Assembly (NCBI GenBank): GCA_009838465.1 | Contig: VXRN01000061.1 | Location: 1-64,000 of the forward strand | Reading direction: 5' to 3' | DNA from: Dehalococcoidia bacterium | GTDB taxonomy: Bacteria; Chloroflexota; Dehalococcoidia; Lucifugimonadales; UBA1123 | Length of the DNA: 64,000 nucleotides | Part shown: piece by piece, positions 51,863 through 61,016 of the stretch | How the letters are laid out: every line of letters begins with the position of its first letter | Position numbering within the stretch: position 1 is the first letter of the stretch | Made by a program: the position numbers and the translations under genes | Notes under the pieces: model-generated | Databases searched by the model: none | What the model saw: the letters and a program-made list of their open reading frames with translations, nothing else | What the model was told of the DNA's origin: nothing

Positions 51863-53170
51863 CTGAAAACTGACGACTCTCCAAAACGACGCTTTTTCTT
51901 CGGCTGGTGGATTGTGCTTGCCGGTGGACTTGTCATGTCCATCGCGTCGGGGATCAACTTTCATGGGTTCGGCAATTTCATCATTCCGCTTGGGCGGGAG
52001 TTCGGGTGGAGCCGCACGACTATCTCGGTGATATTCAGCGCGGCGCGGCTGGAGTCGGGTCTGCTGGGGCCGATAGAGGGGTGGGCGGTTGACAAGTTCG
52101 GCCCGCGACGGCTGATCCTCGTAGGCATCCCTCTGATGGGTCTGGGATACATCGGGCTGAGCTTCATCAACGGGCTGCTCGCGTTCTTCTTCGTGTACGT
52201 GTTCATGATAGCGCTGGGCAACAGCCTGGGGATGAGCACACCCATCACCGCTGCGGCGGCCAACTGGTTCAACCGACGGCGCGGGCTGGCGTTCGGAATA
52301 ATGTGGTCGGGTGTGGGACTGGGCGGACTGTTCGTGCCGGCGGTCGGCTGGCTGGTGGAGAACTACGGCTGGCGAACGGCGGCGCTCGTTATCGGCATAT
52401 TCATCGTGATAATAGGTCCGCCCGTGGCGTCGGTGATGCGGCACAGACCGGAGCAGTACGGCTACTACCCAGACGGTATCGAGCCGGAGGGCGCGCGCGA
52501 TTCTCAGGGTCGGGCCAGGCCGATAAGGGCCGATCTGTCTAATGACTTCACGGCGCGCGAGGCGCTCAGGACTTCCAGTTTCTGGTTCCTGACGCTCTCT
52601 ATCATGGCGCGGTCGCTGGTCAGCGGCGGCATCGGGCTGCACCTTGTGCCGTTCTTCGTTGACCTGGGAGCATCGAACGTGACGGCGGCGGCTCTTGCCG
52701 GTTCGGTGGGGCTGATGAGCATACCGGGACGCTTCGGACTCAGCGCGCTGGGAGACTATGTGAACAAGCGTTACGTGATGGCCGCGTCGCTCGCGGTGAT
52801 GTCGGTATCCATTATATTCATGGCGCGTGCTGAGAATGTAACGGCAGTCATACCCGTTCTCATCGTGTTCTCGGCTTCGCAGGGCGGTATATCCGTCATT
52901 CCCCAGTCGCTGATAGCGGACTACTTCGGGAGGCGGGCCTACGCCACGATTCAGGGGTTCAGGTCGAGCATACAGATGCTGGGGATAATCGCGGGCCCGA
53001 TAATCAGCGGCTACATCTTCGACACGACGGGCAGCTACACGAACGCCTTCCTGGGTTTCTCAGTGGCCGCTCTGCTGTCCATGGCGCTGGTATTCATGGC
53101 GCGGCCTCCGCAGAAGCCGGCGCGACGTAGAGGCGCGAGGGTAGTGTCAACGTCGGGTTCGGGGGGATGA
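51863..53170 (+). CDS. Major facilitator superfamily transporter (monocarboxylate/oxalate-type)
   Basis: The protein has about 12 transmembrane segments, the loop 2-3 motif DKFGPRRLILVGIPLMGLGY and the N-terminal GWWIVLAGGLVMSIASGINF typical of the oxalate:formate/monocarboxylate MFS group. The family-typical start RFFFGWWIVL is encoded from about 51893, but the frame upstream contains no ATG, GTG or TTG; CTG 51863 is the only near-cognate start before the stop. GTG 51914 would delete the first half of helix 1. It may carry an organic acid produced by the nearby dehydratases, by context only. Confidence 0.75.
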   Translation: MKTDDSPKRRFFFGWWIVLAGGLVMSIASGINFHGFGNFIIPLGREFGWSRTTISVIFSAARLESGLLGPIEGWAVDKFGPRRLILVGIPLMGLGYIGLSFINGLLAFFFVYVFMIALGNSLGMSTPITAAAANWFNRRRGLAFGIMWSGVGLGGLFVPAVGWLVENYGWRTAALVIGIFIVIIGPPVASVMRHRPEQYGYYPDGIEPEGARDSQGRARPIRADLSNDFTAREALRTSSFWFLTLSIMARSLVSGGIGLHLVPFFVDLGASNVTAAALAGSVGLMSIPGRFGLSALGDYVNKRYVMAASLAVMSVSIIFMARAENVTAVIPVLIVFSASQGGISVIPQSLIADYFGRRAYATIQGFRSSIQMLGIIAGPIISGYIFDTTGSYTNAFLGFSVAALLSMALVFMARPPQKPARRRGARVVSTSGSGG

Positions 53171-53246
53171 GGTTTCTTGGAGGAACACCCTCACTCTGAG
53201 GGAGAAGGCAGGGCCTTTGCAAAGTCATTCACTGTTTCGTCTGGTA

Positions 53247-53366
53247 CTTCATTCTGTGCTACAATTATGGCATGGACTCAGAACATATGTATAAGCCAGC
53301 ATTTATAACGCAGGCAGAGGGATGGCGAAAGATTCATTTCGTAGCTTCAACGCTGGGAAAACTCTG
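53247..53366. repeat. Inverted repeat with positions 1-120
   Basis: About 28 bases at each end of this segment are almost identical to the reverse complement of the left window edge (CTTCATTCTGTGCTACAATT at one end and TCGTAGCTTCAACGCTGGGA at the other). The middle 55 bases are diverged but keep length and reading frame. Confidence 0.8.
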
Positions 53367-53418
53367 GGCAACTCTGGAGGAAACTGCCCCAGCCCGACCC
53401 TGTGACCTTCCCAGCTAG
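53272..53418 (+). CDS. 48-residue reading frame homologous to the left-edge gene start
   Basis: The frame reads MDSEHMYKPAFITQAEGWRK, then FVASTLGKLWATLEE, and stops at TAG 53416-53418. It shares about half its residues with the N-terminus encoded at 94-1 minus. TACAAT lies 6 bases before ATG, so transcription could be leaderless. It could be a small protein or the remnant of a longer gene whose 3' part is missing. The function is unknown. Confidence 0.35.
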   Translation: MDSEHMYKPAFITQAEGWRKIHFVASTLGKLWATLEETAPARPCDLPS

Positions 53419-53515
53419 TGCCCAGCACTTTTCTGGGTATTTATAAACTATAGTATATGTCGCATCGTTCGCCGACTTTGCAAAGGCCTTGGGCCGAAGA
53501 GGGGACTTTGGCGCT

Positions 53516-54484
53516 CTAGCTGGCGCCAGCGACTGGATAGTCGAAGTATGCGGAGTTGATTAGGGAGTGGAGTTCGCGGGACTGTTCGAGAGCGCGGTTG
53601 AGTAGGTCCTCGCGGTCAAGGTTGTCGGGCCACTCGTACTGCACCAGCGCGCTCAGGCGACCGGCCATGCGTCGGGCCGCGCCGAAGGAATCTGCGCCGG
53701 GGCCTGCGCCAATAGAGTCGAGCTCCGACTCTATTGCCCTGAACGAGCGGCTGAGCGAGCTCGGAAGCATCGGGTCGGTCACGAGCAGGTCCATGACGTC
53801 GCCGGGATAGACGGAGATACCGTAGCGCAGATTATACTGCTCAAGCGCGTTGGAAACCCGCAACAGGTCCAGCCAGTCTCCTTCCCTGTACTCACCCGCT
53901 TCGACGTCAATGGCTATCTGCTGGACGATGAGTTCGGCGGAGAACTGCGCCCTTTCTATAAATCTTCCAATTTGCAGGAAGCTCCAGCCTTCGTCCCTGT
54001 ACATGGTCGTCTCAGCGGCCCCGGAGAACGCTCCAATGTCGGCACCCATCTCCGCGTAGAAAGCCTCGGGCGAAGACACCCATATATCCTGAATATCCAG
54101 GCTGCGTATGCGCAGGTACACCAGGTTCAGACGCTGCCACATCTCGGAGCTGATGCGATGGCGCATCTGGCGAGCGTTCTCCCTGCCTTGAGCGAAACAG
54201 TTCCATACCGAATCCGGGTTGACGCGGTCGAATGTGAGATCGCCCGCGAGGGTGTAGGAATCGGCCAGGGTATATTCGTCGCTTTCTTCTATACCAATGT
54301 CCAGGCTGCCGCCTGGCGGCAGGCGATGCAGCGACATATAGAGGCGTTGCCAGCCCGCGTGGATATCGCGCACGGGCCGGTCAACGAGAGACTCGGTCTG
54401 GAGCCGTAGCAGACGACAGAGAAGTTCGGTCCGCTCCAGGTAGCGGCTCATCCAGTACAGTCCTTGCGCGTTACGAGACAACAT
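53516..54484 (-). CDS. Alpha-E domain protein (DUF403)
   Basis: The 322-residue, mostly helical protein begins MLSRNAQGLYWMSRYLERTE, the hallmark of alpha-E proteins, and includes SFLQIGRFIERAQFSAELIV and a VTDPMLPSSLSRSF region. It is encoded 4 bases after the ATP-grasp partner. Such pairs occur widely, often with a transglutaminase-like protein and a proteasome-like peptidase, and are thought to make or attach a peptide-like modification. Those further partners are absent here. The biochemical role is unproven. Confidence 0.85.
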   Translation of the reverse strand: MLSRNAQGLYWMSRYLERTELLCRLLRLQTESLVDRPVRDIHAGWQRLYMSLHRLPPGGSLDIGIEESDEYTLADSYTLAGDLTFDRVNPDSVWNCFAQGRENARQMRHRISSEMWQRLNLVYLRIRSLDIQDIWVSSPEAFYAEMGADIGAFSGAAETTMYRDEGWSFLQIGRFIERAQFSAELIVQQIAIDVEAGEYREGDWLDLLRVSNALEQYNLRYGISVYPGDVMDLLVTDPMLPSSLSRSFRAIESELDSIGAGPGADSFGAARRMAGRLSALVQYEWPDNLDREDLLNRALEQSRELHSLINSAYFDYPVAGAS

Positions 54485-54488
54485 CGGC

Positions 54489-55922
54489 CTAGTCTTCGAG
54501 CACCCAGAGGTCTTTGCATCCGCCGCCTTGGCTGGAATTCACTACCAGGCTGCCGCGCCGCAGCGCTACTCTACAGAACGATCCCGGCACTAGCCGGGAT
54601 TCGCGTCCCTGGAGCACATACGGCCTCAGGTCCACGTGGCGAGGCTCCATGCGTCCTTCGACCATGCAGGGAGAGCGGGAGAATGAGAGGGTCGGCTGCG
54701 CTATGAAATCGGCGGGGTCTGCGCGAACCTGGGCGGCGTATTCATCGCGCTCCTCCGGCGTGGAGTGCGGACCGATCAACATTCCGTAGCCCCCCGACTC
54801 GCCCACTCGTTTTACGACCAGGCTTTCCAGGTTGTCCAGCGTGTATTCTAGGTCTTCGGGCCTTCGGCAGAGGTAGGTTTCGACGTTCGAGAGAATCGCG
54901 TCTTCTCCAAGATAGTAGCGAATCATGTCCGGGACGTAGGCGTAAACGCTCTTGTCGTCGGCGATTCCCACTCCGGGCGCGTTGACGAGGGTGACGTTCC
55001 CGCGCTTGCAGGCGTCGAGTAGGCCCGGCACGCCCAGAAGTGAATCAGGCCGGAACACGACGGGATCCAGGAACAGGTCATCTACTCGGCGATAGATGAC
55101 GTCCACGCGGCGCAGCCCTTCGGTGGTGCGCATATAGACATATCCGTCGCGGGTCAGAAGGTCTCTGCCCTCGGTGAGTTCGGCTCCTATCTCTCTCGCG
55201 AGGAACATATGCTCATAATATGCCGCGTTGTAAACACCGGGAGTGAGGAGCGCGATAGTGGGCTCCGGATTGCCGTCGGGCGCCATCTCCTGGAGCGTGG
55301 CGAGCAATAGCTGTCCATAGTGCTCCACCTCCCGCACGCGAGAGGATCTGTACAATCGCCGGAAACTGGTCTTTGCCGCCCTGCGGGTAGCGACCATGTA
55401 GGACACGCCTGAGGGTGAACGGAGGTTGTCTTCCAACACATAGAACCCTTCATGCGTACGCACCAAGTCAGTGCCGCAGATAGCGACCCATGTGCCGTTC
55501 GGAGCAGAGTATCCTTCCATCTCGGGGCGGTACTGCGGACAGTCCAGGACTATGTCCGCGGGAATCACGCCCTCCTGGATGATGCGAGCGCCGTTATACA
55601 CGTCTTCGATGAAGAGGTTCAGGGCGCGCAGCCGCTGGGTCAGACCGGACTCCAGCATTCGCCATGTGGCGGCGTCGAGAATACGCGGCACACAATCCAC
55701 GGGGATTATTCGCTCTTCGGCCTCGTCATCTCCGTAAACCATGAAGGAGATGCCCTCCTGTAGGAAGGAGCGCGTTACCCACTCCTGAATACTGGAGATA
55801 TTTTGCGACGAGATTCTGCTCAGAGCTTCGTAAAGTGGCTTGGAATGTTCGCGCGGAGAACCGTCCGACAAGAACATCTCGTCGTAGATGGCGTCATCCA
55901 GGTCGTATGCGCTAAAGTCCAT
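54489..55922 (-). CDS. Circularly permuted ATP-grasp protein (CP_ATPgrasp)
   Basis: The 477-residue protein shows the sequence of the circularly permuted ATP-grasp group (DUF404/DUF407): FMVYGDDEAEERIIPVDCVP, LNLFIEDVYNGARII, NAPGVGIADDKSVYAYVPDM, and VVKRVGESGGYGMLIGP, the last being part of the nucleotide-binding site. It should form an amide or peptide-like bond using ATP. It precedes the alpha-E gene by 4 bases on the same strand. The substrate is unknown. Confidence 0.88.
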   Translation of the reverse strand: MDFSAYDLDDAIYDEMFLSDGSPREHSKPLYEALSRISSQNISSIQEWVTRSFLQEGISFMVYGDDEAEERIIPVDCVPRILDAATWRMLESGLTQRLRALNLFIEDVYNGARIIQEGVIPADIVLDCPQYRPEMEGYSAPNGTWVAICGTDLVRTHEGFYVLEDNLRSPSGVSYMVATRRAAKTSFRRLYRSSRVREVEHYGQLLLATLQEMAPDGNPEPTIALLTPGVYNAAYYEHMFLAREIGAELTEGRDLLTRDGYVYMRTTEGLRRVDVIYRRVDDLFLDPVVFRPDSLLGVPGLLDACKRGNVTLVNAPGVGIADDKSVYAYVPDMIRYYLGEDAILSNVETYLCRRPEDLEYTLDNLESLVVKRVGESGGYGMLIGPHSTPEERDEYAAQVRADPADFIAQPTLSFSRSPCMVEGRMEPRHVDLRPYVLQGRESRLVPGSFCRVALRRGSLVVNSSQGGGCKDLWVLED

Positions 55923-55939
55923 ACTATTCGCAGCCGATG

Positions 55940-58102
55940 TCAGACAGCCGCTTCCTCCTCCTCTCGGATCCCGTCCACTGGCAGCACGACTACCATTTCC
56001 GTATATTCTCCGGGAACCGAGACGGGGTTGATAGTGCCGCCATGCTCCCTGACGATATCGTTCGATAGGGCCAGCCCGAGCCCGGTGCCTTTGTCGGTGG
56101 GCTTGGTGGTAAAGAACGGGTTGAATATCTTATCTATGACGTCGTCGGGTATGCCGTCGCCGTTGTCCCGGATGCGTATCTCCATGGCGTCTTCGGTTCG
56201 CTTCGTCCTGAGCCACAGGGTGGGCATATATGAACCCGACTCGCCCTTCTCGATGAGGGTGCGCCTCTTATCATCGGTGGCGTGACAGGCGTTGCTGACC
56301 ATGTTCAGGAAAACGCGGCCCATGTCTTCTGGTATAACCGGCCATTCACCCGCGTCGGGGTCGAATTCCGGTCTAAGATCCAATTGGAAGTCGGGGTCCA
56401 ATGCGCGCGCGCTGTGAAACGCCAGCAGTGCGTGTTCGTTTAGGAGGTCGTTTATCATTACGGAACGCACCTCGCCGCCGCCGCGTCCGAGCTGGAGCAT
56501 ATCCTCGACGATTCGATTGGCCCGGGCGCCGTGATGACGTATGCGCTCTAGGTTGCCGGTGATGTCCTGCGCAATCTCGTCTATGTAGTCGCGCTGTTCA
56601 TCCGTCAGATCGTCGCCTATCTCATCGAGCAGCTCTTTCAACTCGTCAATCAGTTCTTCCGACACTTCGGAGAAGTTCTTGACGAAGTTGAGTGGGTTCC
56701 TGATTTCGTGAGCGACTCCGGCCGTCAACTCACCCATCTCCGCCAGTTTCTGCTGTGTGATGATCTTGTCCTGGGCAAGCCGAAGTTCCTCCAGGACGCT
56801 CTGAAGCTCTTCATTTCTCTCTTGCAGGTCCGCTGCCAGCAGCTCCACCAGGTTCAGACGCTGCACCTCGAGGGCGTGCTGTCGGAACACCTCGAGGGCG
56901 GCGGCCATATCCGCGACCTCGTCGTTTCCTCCGATTTCTACCCGGGCCTGTAAATCGCCGCTGGCCATCCGACGCATCCATTCCGAAAGCATTTGTATCC
57001 GGCGCAATAGCACGCGGCCAACGAAGAGCCACGCGATAAGGAATGCGCCGCCCACACTTAGCGCGCTGATTGCCAGCAGGAGGGTTCGGCCGGTCAGGAT
57101 AGCCTGGGTGGATGCGGTTGTAGCCTGGTCCGCGCTGTCGCGGGCCGATACGACAAGACCGTCCACCTGGGCTACCAGCGCAACCGCCTCGTCCTGATTC
57201 TGAGCAAGGAGCAGACGCTGACTTTCATTGAGCCGCAATTCACTCTCGAGTAAGGTGAATCCATTCTGTTCACCGATGCCCATTTCAGAGAGGCGCGCGA
57301 AGACGGGGGCTATCTGCAGGTAGGTTTCGGAGCCCTCCAGCGCGTTCAGATTACGCTGGATGCGACCATCAACCGCTTCGAAGCGTTCGCGAAGGGGTTC
57401 TATGGACGCCGCTTCGGAAAGCGTGAAGGCGTTGGCCAGAAGTTCGGTCGCTATGTTGGCGTCGGACTGAAGCTCGGACAGGTGACGGTAGCGACGAAAC
57501 TCTTCTTCAGTAAAATGTACTGCGAAATTCGCGGGATGGTCACCCAGATCCCGATAACCGGTGTTGATATAGAAAAGCTGATCGTCTATTGCCGCGACTA
57601 CCGTATCGTCCAGTTGGTTGCGCAGGTCGGCGAGTTCGACCCTGAGATTTTCCTTCTGGCTTACTAGCCTGAACAGTTCGGTTCTCTGGGAGCGTATGTC
57701 ATCTACATTGGTGACTATGGTCTGGGAATGTGTGCGTATCTTCTTCAGATGCTCGTCGTCAGTGTGGGATTGTTCCAGTATTTGGAGCTGCAACTCGAGT
57801 GCTTGAATCGCGTTGGAGATGCCGTCGTACACCGTCTCCAGGTCTTTGCGAGTAGCGGCCGAAGTGAGGCTGGGTGCGGCGGCGACGAGTACGCTGCTGT
57901 ACTCGGCGACTTCGAAGGCGGCGGCCATTTCGGGGATGCTGTTGTCGTTCACATGGCTCTGCGCGTCTCCGACTCGGTCGAATGAGAACCACCCCACAAG
58001 GCTGGCGGCCATAGTCAAAAGGACCGCGCCACCTATGGCGAAATAGAGTTGCGTCGAGATACGAAAGCGACTATTCAGCAGCCTGTCTATTCGTTCTCTC
58101 AT
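55940..58102 (-). CDS. Sensor histidine kinase with large periplasmic helical domain (TorS-like)
   Basis: The 720-residue protein has a first transmembrane helix at about 17-39, a roughly 300-residue periplasmic region predicted to be all-helical, a second helix at about 338-362, a HAMP domain (WMRRMASGDLQARVEIGGND), a short coiled coil and a kinase core: H-box AHEIRNPLNF (His about 464), N-box NMVSNACHAT, DNGDGIP and KGTGLGLALS. It starts within the last codons of the periplasmic binding-protein gene (4-base overlap). In TorT/TorS-like systems a binding protein contacts the helical sensor domain, which fits here. It is the last gene of a five-gene operon. Confidence 0.9.
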   Translation of the reverse strand: MRERIDRLLNSRFRISTQLYFAIGGAVLLTMAASLVGWFSFDRVGDAQSHVNDNSIPEMAAAFEVAEYSSVLVAAAPSLTSAATRKDLETVYDGISNAIQALELQLQILEQSHTDDEHLKKIRTHSQTIVTNVDDIRSQRTELFRLVSQKENLRVELADLRNQLDDTVVAAIDDQLFYINTGYRDLGDHPANFAVHFTEEEFRRYRHLSELQSDANIATELLANAFTLSEAASIEPLRERFEAVDGRIQRNLNALEGSETYLQIAPVFARLSEMGIGEQNGFTLLESELRLNESQRLLLAQNQDEAVALVAQVDGLVVSARDSADQATTASTQAILTGRTLLLAISALSVGGAFLIAWLFVGRVLLRRIQMLSEWMRRMASGDLQARVEIGGNDEVADMAAALEVFRQHALEVQRLNLVELLAADLQERNEELQSVLEELRLAQDKIITQQKLAEMGELTAGVAHEIRNPLNFVKNFSEVSEELIDELKELLDEIGDDLTDEQRDYIDEIAQDITGNLERIRHHGARANRIVEDMLQLGRGGGEVRSVMINDLLNEHALLAFHSARALDPDFQLDLRPEFDPDAGEWPVIPEDMGRVFLNMVSNACHATDDKRRTLIEKGESGSYMPTLWLRTKRTEDAMEIRIRDNGDGIPDDVIDKIFNPFFTTKPTDKGTGLGLALSNDIVREHGGTINPVSVPGEYTEMVVVLPVDGIREEEEAAV

Positions 58103-59415
58103 CGTTCCGATTCCAATAGCGTGCTAATGGGATGATAGGCGCCATCCCTACCGATAACCGTGAGGAAGACGGCGTCGGATCCTTGATTGTCATCGAGCCC
58201 ATAACGGATCTCGAATCCATCCAGATCAAAGGGTTCCTCGTTTCGGATGATGTCGAGGAAACAGGTCCGGGTGACATCCCGTCCGCAGCGTTCCAGAGCT
58301 GCTATCGCCAATCTTCCGGCCAGATAGCCCTCGAACGAAACGAACCCAGGTTCGGCGGCAGGCGCGAAATCCGACAGCGCGCGATGGTATGACTGAACTA
58401 TCGGGAGACTGGTGTCGCTAGGAAATGGGACCACCTGCGTCACGAAAACCCCTGTGCCGGCAGAACGCAGTTCCATAGAGACGAGTTCCTCGGCTAGGGC
58501 ATTGCTGCCTACGAAGGAGACGGTCATGAAGATAGGGTCCATACCAATGAATCGCGCCCAGGATATCAGAGCCGCCACCGGCTGGTAAGCGCCAATGATT
58601 ATTACGGCTTCTGGGTTTCCCTTGCGCAGATCGAGGAGGCCCGTCTTCACCGCCAGGGTATTGCGGGGATACAGGCCGACGGACACGGGCTCCATCCCGC
58701 GGCGGGCAAGCGCGCTGGTGGCCCCACTATAGCCGGCGCGCCCGTAGGAATCGTCCTGGTACATGACGGCGATGCGCTCGATCCCGAGGTCCTCTGTTAA
58801 TCGCTCGACCATCTCCTCGGTTTCCTGGTTGTACGACGCGCGAAGGTTGACTATATTCTGCCACTCAGGGTCGCGCAGGAACGCCGCCCCGGTGAATGGG
58901 GCTACGTAAGGGATGCCCTCCTCGGCCGCGACCGGGGTGGCGGAGCGAGATGTGGGCGTTCCCACCGCGCCTATCAGGGCGAATACTCCGTCCTCTATCA
59001 ACTGCTTGGTGTTGGTTATAGCGGCTTCCGGCTCGTAGGCGTCGTCCATGAACTTGAGTTCCAGTTGGCGACCGTTCACACCGCCACGCTGATTGACTTC
59101 CTGGAAGGCCGCCTTTATGCCGAGGCGCATATTTATGCCAAGTTCGTTGGCCGGGCCGCTGAAGGCGGCGGACTGCCCGAAGAGGATGTAATCGTCAAAC
59201 ACCCCGGGTTCGCCGGACGGAACGGATTCAAGATTAGATCCACCGGCAGCGTCGGGCGCAAGCTGTCCAGGCGTTCCGTCCTGATTCGTAGCTAATTCGC
59301 CGTCTGCGTTATCGAACCAAGACAGTCCACCCGTGCTGGTGGCTACAACAATGGCGACTCCTCCGATAGCCAGCGCAATTATAAGAGCCGCCCACAGGCG
59401 AGTAACGTGCCTCAT
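58099..59415 (-). CDS. Periplasmic binding protein (type I, Leu/Ile/Val-binding-like), possible co-sensor
   Basis: The 438-residue protein has an N-terminal signal or anchor helix (LWAALIIALAIGGVAIVVAT), no lipobox, and a type I periplasmic binding fold: ILFGQSAAFSGPANELGINM, NQRGGVNGRQLELKFMDDAYEPE and ALIGAVGTPTSRSATPVAAE. It overlaps the histidine kinase gene by 4 bases (ATGA) and the RsbW-like gene by 4 bases at its start. No permease or ATPase is present, so it probably senses a ligand (amino acid or amide-like) for the kinase rather than serving uptake. Confidence 0.85.
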   Translation of the reverse strand: MRHVTRLWAALIIALAIGGVAIVVATSTGGLSWFDNADGELATNQDGTPGQLAPDAAGGSNLESVPSGEPGVFDDYILFGQSAAFSGPANELGINMRLGIKAAFQEVNQRGGVNGRQLELKFMDDAYEPEAAITNTKQLIEDGVFALIGAVGTPTSRSATPVAAEEGIPYVAPFTGAAFLRDPEWQNIVNLRASYNQETEEMVERLTEDLGIERIAVMYQDDSYGRAGYSGATSALARRGMEPVSVGLYPRNTLAVKTGLLDLRKGNPEAVIIIGAYQPVAALISWARFIGMDPIFMTVSFVGSNALAEELVSMELRSAGTGVFVTQVVPFPSDTSLPIVQSYHRALSDFAPAAEPGFVSFEGYLAGRLAIAALERCGRDVTRTCFLDIIRNEEPFDLDGFEIRYGLDDNQGSDAVFLTVIGRDGAYHPISTLLESER

Positions 59416-59831
59416 TCACTCTTTCGCATGACCAGTGTCGAATGATTCCTGGAATTCTCACGCTCGTATCGCATTTCTTCAGTCATGGTGCGTACCAGAT
59501 GCAAACCCAAGCCGCCAATTGGGCGTTCTTCCATGGGCGCCGCCGTATCGGGTTCCGGATTGTCCTCCAGTGGATTAAACGGAACGCCGTCGTCTGTAAT
59601 CTCTATGGTAAGAGTTTCGGGTTCCGACACAAGGGTGATCTCGAAGTCATGAGCACCCTCGTCGTGAGCGTAATTGATAACGTTGATGCCGAACTCTTCC
59701 AGAACGAGATTCACGCGGAAGGTGAGTGCGGGCGGCCAGCCTTCATTTTCCGCCAATTCGTCCACTGCGGCGGAGATGCGACCCAATTCTTCAATCTTAT
59801 TCTCAACTCTAAGGCTGAGTTTCGTGCTCAT
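59412..59831 (-). CDS. RsbW/SpoIIAB-like anti-sigma or switch kinase (HATPase)
   Basis: The 139-residue protein has the GHKL ATPase layout of anti-sigma factor kinases: LVLEEFGINVINYAHDEGAH (N-box), ITDDGVPFNP (G1) and GGLGLHLVRTM (G2). It should phosphorylate the STAS protein encoded by the first gene of the operon. The start overlaps the upstream phosphatase gene by 4 bases. The target (a sigma factor or another output) is not in the window. Confidence 0.88.
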   Translation of the reverse strand: MSTKLSLRVENKIEELGRISAAVDELAENEGWPPALTFRVNLVLEEFGINVINYAHDEGAHDFEITLVSEPETLTIEITDDGVPFNPLEDNPEPDTAAPMEERPIGGLGLHLVRTMTEEMRYERENSRNHSTLVMRKSE

Positions 59832-60994
59832 GCGTCAACCTCGCTGCGGTGAAGTGTCAGACAAGTAATATCGTCCGACTGCGGGGCCTCTCCCGCAAAT
59901 TCACGTATGCTGTCAAAAATCGTGTCGGATATATCCTGCGCGTGTATGGAAGGCGCGGTGACAAGAATTTCACACAGTCGTTCCATGCCATATTCTTCGC
60001 CCTCTTCGTTCATAGCCTCCGTGACGCCATCGGTGTAGAATACCAGTGTATCGCCGGGAAGCAGCGTAATAGAGTCCTGATCAAACTCGAATTCGGGCAT
60101 CACCCCCAAGGCGATTCCCCCGGTCATGGGGAGAACGGTATAGTTGCCGTCGGCATGGATGACGACAGGGCAGTTATGCCCTCCGTTGGCATAAGAGAGT
60201 TCCCCGGTAGAGGGGTCGTACACGGCGTAGAGCAGAGTAACGAACATCATCGCGTCATTGTCTTCGCACAGCAGGTCGTTTACCTCTCTCAGCGTCTCGC
60301 CCGGTTCCACGTTGCCAATCGCCGAGCCTTTCAGCAATGTACGGCTTGACATCATGAAAAGCGCCGCGGGCACACCCTTGCCCGACACGTCCGCAATTGC
60401 AAGCCCGACTTTGTCGTCGGAGAGCTGAATGAAGTCATAGAAGTCCCCGCCGACGTTGCGCGCGGGTTCCATGCTGGCAAACGATCTGAAGTCCGGGCCG
60501 TCCGGGAAGATGGTAGGCAGTATGGATTGCTGCATACCGCTGGCGACGCTCAGCTCATTCTGAAGTATGACTAGCTGGTCTCTGGACTCCAGCGCCTTGC
60601 GCCATTCGGCCATGTGAGCGAGTGTGCGGTCAATCGTTATTCTCAGGTCGTTGAAGTCCAGGGGTTTGGTTACGAAGTCGAAAGCCCCCCTGTTCATGGC
60701 CGTGCGGATATTCTTCATGTCGCCATAGGCGGAGATGATTACCGAACGAATGTTGGGGTCAACTTTAGGTATCTGCTCCAACAGAGTAAGTCCGTCCATC
60801 TGAGGCATATTGATGTCCGAAACGACCATGTCAATATCCTCGTCCCGGTTCAGCACTTCCAACGCCTCGACCCCATTGTGGGCAAACACGAAACTGTAGC
60901 GCCCGGCCCTGATGTGACGCCTCATTCTTTGGAGCATCAGAGGCTGGAGGTCCGGCTCATCGTCCACGACGAGAATCTTGTACGATTCTCCCAT
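59828..60994 (-). CDS. Response regulator fused to a SpoIIE-type PP2C phosphatase
   Basis: The 388-residue protein has an N-terminal receiver domain (VVDDEPDLQ; phospho-acceptor Asp60 in VVSDINMPQMDG; Lys110 in VTKP), a coiled-coil linker and a C-terminal PP2C domain with ARNVGGDFYDF, ADVSGKGVPAALFM, NGGHNCPVV and FYTDGVTEAMNE. It is organised like RssB/RsbU-type regulators. It probably receives phosphate from the histidine kinase of the same operon and dephosphorylates the STAS protein. It overlaps the RsbW-like gene by 4 bases. Confidence 0.92.
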   Translation of the reverse strand: MGESYKILVVDDEPDLQPLMLQRMRRHIRAGRYSFVFAHNGVEALEVLNRDEDIDMVVSDINMPQMDGLTLLEQIPKVDPNIRSVIISAYGDMKNIRTAMNRGAFDFVTKPLDFNDLRITIDRTLAHMAEWRKALESRDQLVILQNELSVASGMQQSILPTIFPDGPDFRSFASMEPARNVGGDFYDFIQLSDDKVGLAIADVSGKGVPAALFMMSSRTLLKGSAIGNVEPGETLREVNDLLCEDNDAMMFVTLLYAVYDPSTGELSYANGGHNCPVVIHADGNYTVLPMTGGIALGVMPEFEFDQDSITLLPGDTLVFYTDGVTEAMNEEGEEYGMERLCEILVTAPSIHAQDISDTIFDSIREFAGEAPQSDDITCLTLHRSEVDA

Positions 60995-61016
60995 TTGCTA
61001 CTGCCTCCCTTCGAAA

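Larger units (their letters stand above)
53171..53515. other. Intergenic region with the inverted copy of the left-edge sequence
   Basis: Between the transporter and the alpha-E gene only the short frame at 53272-53418 is notable. A degenerate REP-like hairpin (CCCTCACTCTGAGGGAGAAGG) lies near 53187. CCCAGCACTTTTCTGGG near 53421-53437 is a small hairpin. Confidence 0.5.

Noticed and set aside
51794-52642. Minus-strand frame of 282 codons opposite the MFS gene
   Set aside because: His/Arg/Pro-rich translation typical of an antisense shadow; the plus strand encodes transmembrane segments and an MFS motif.
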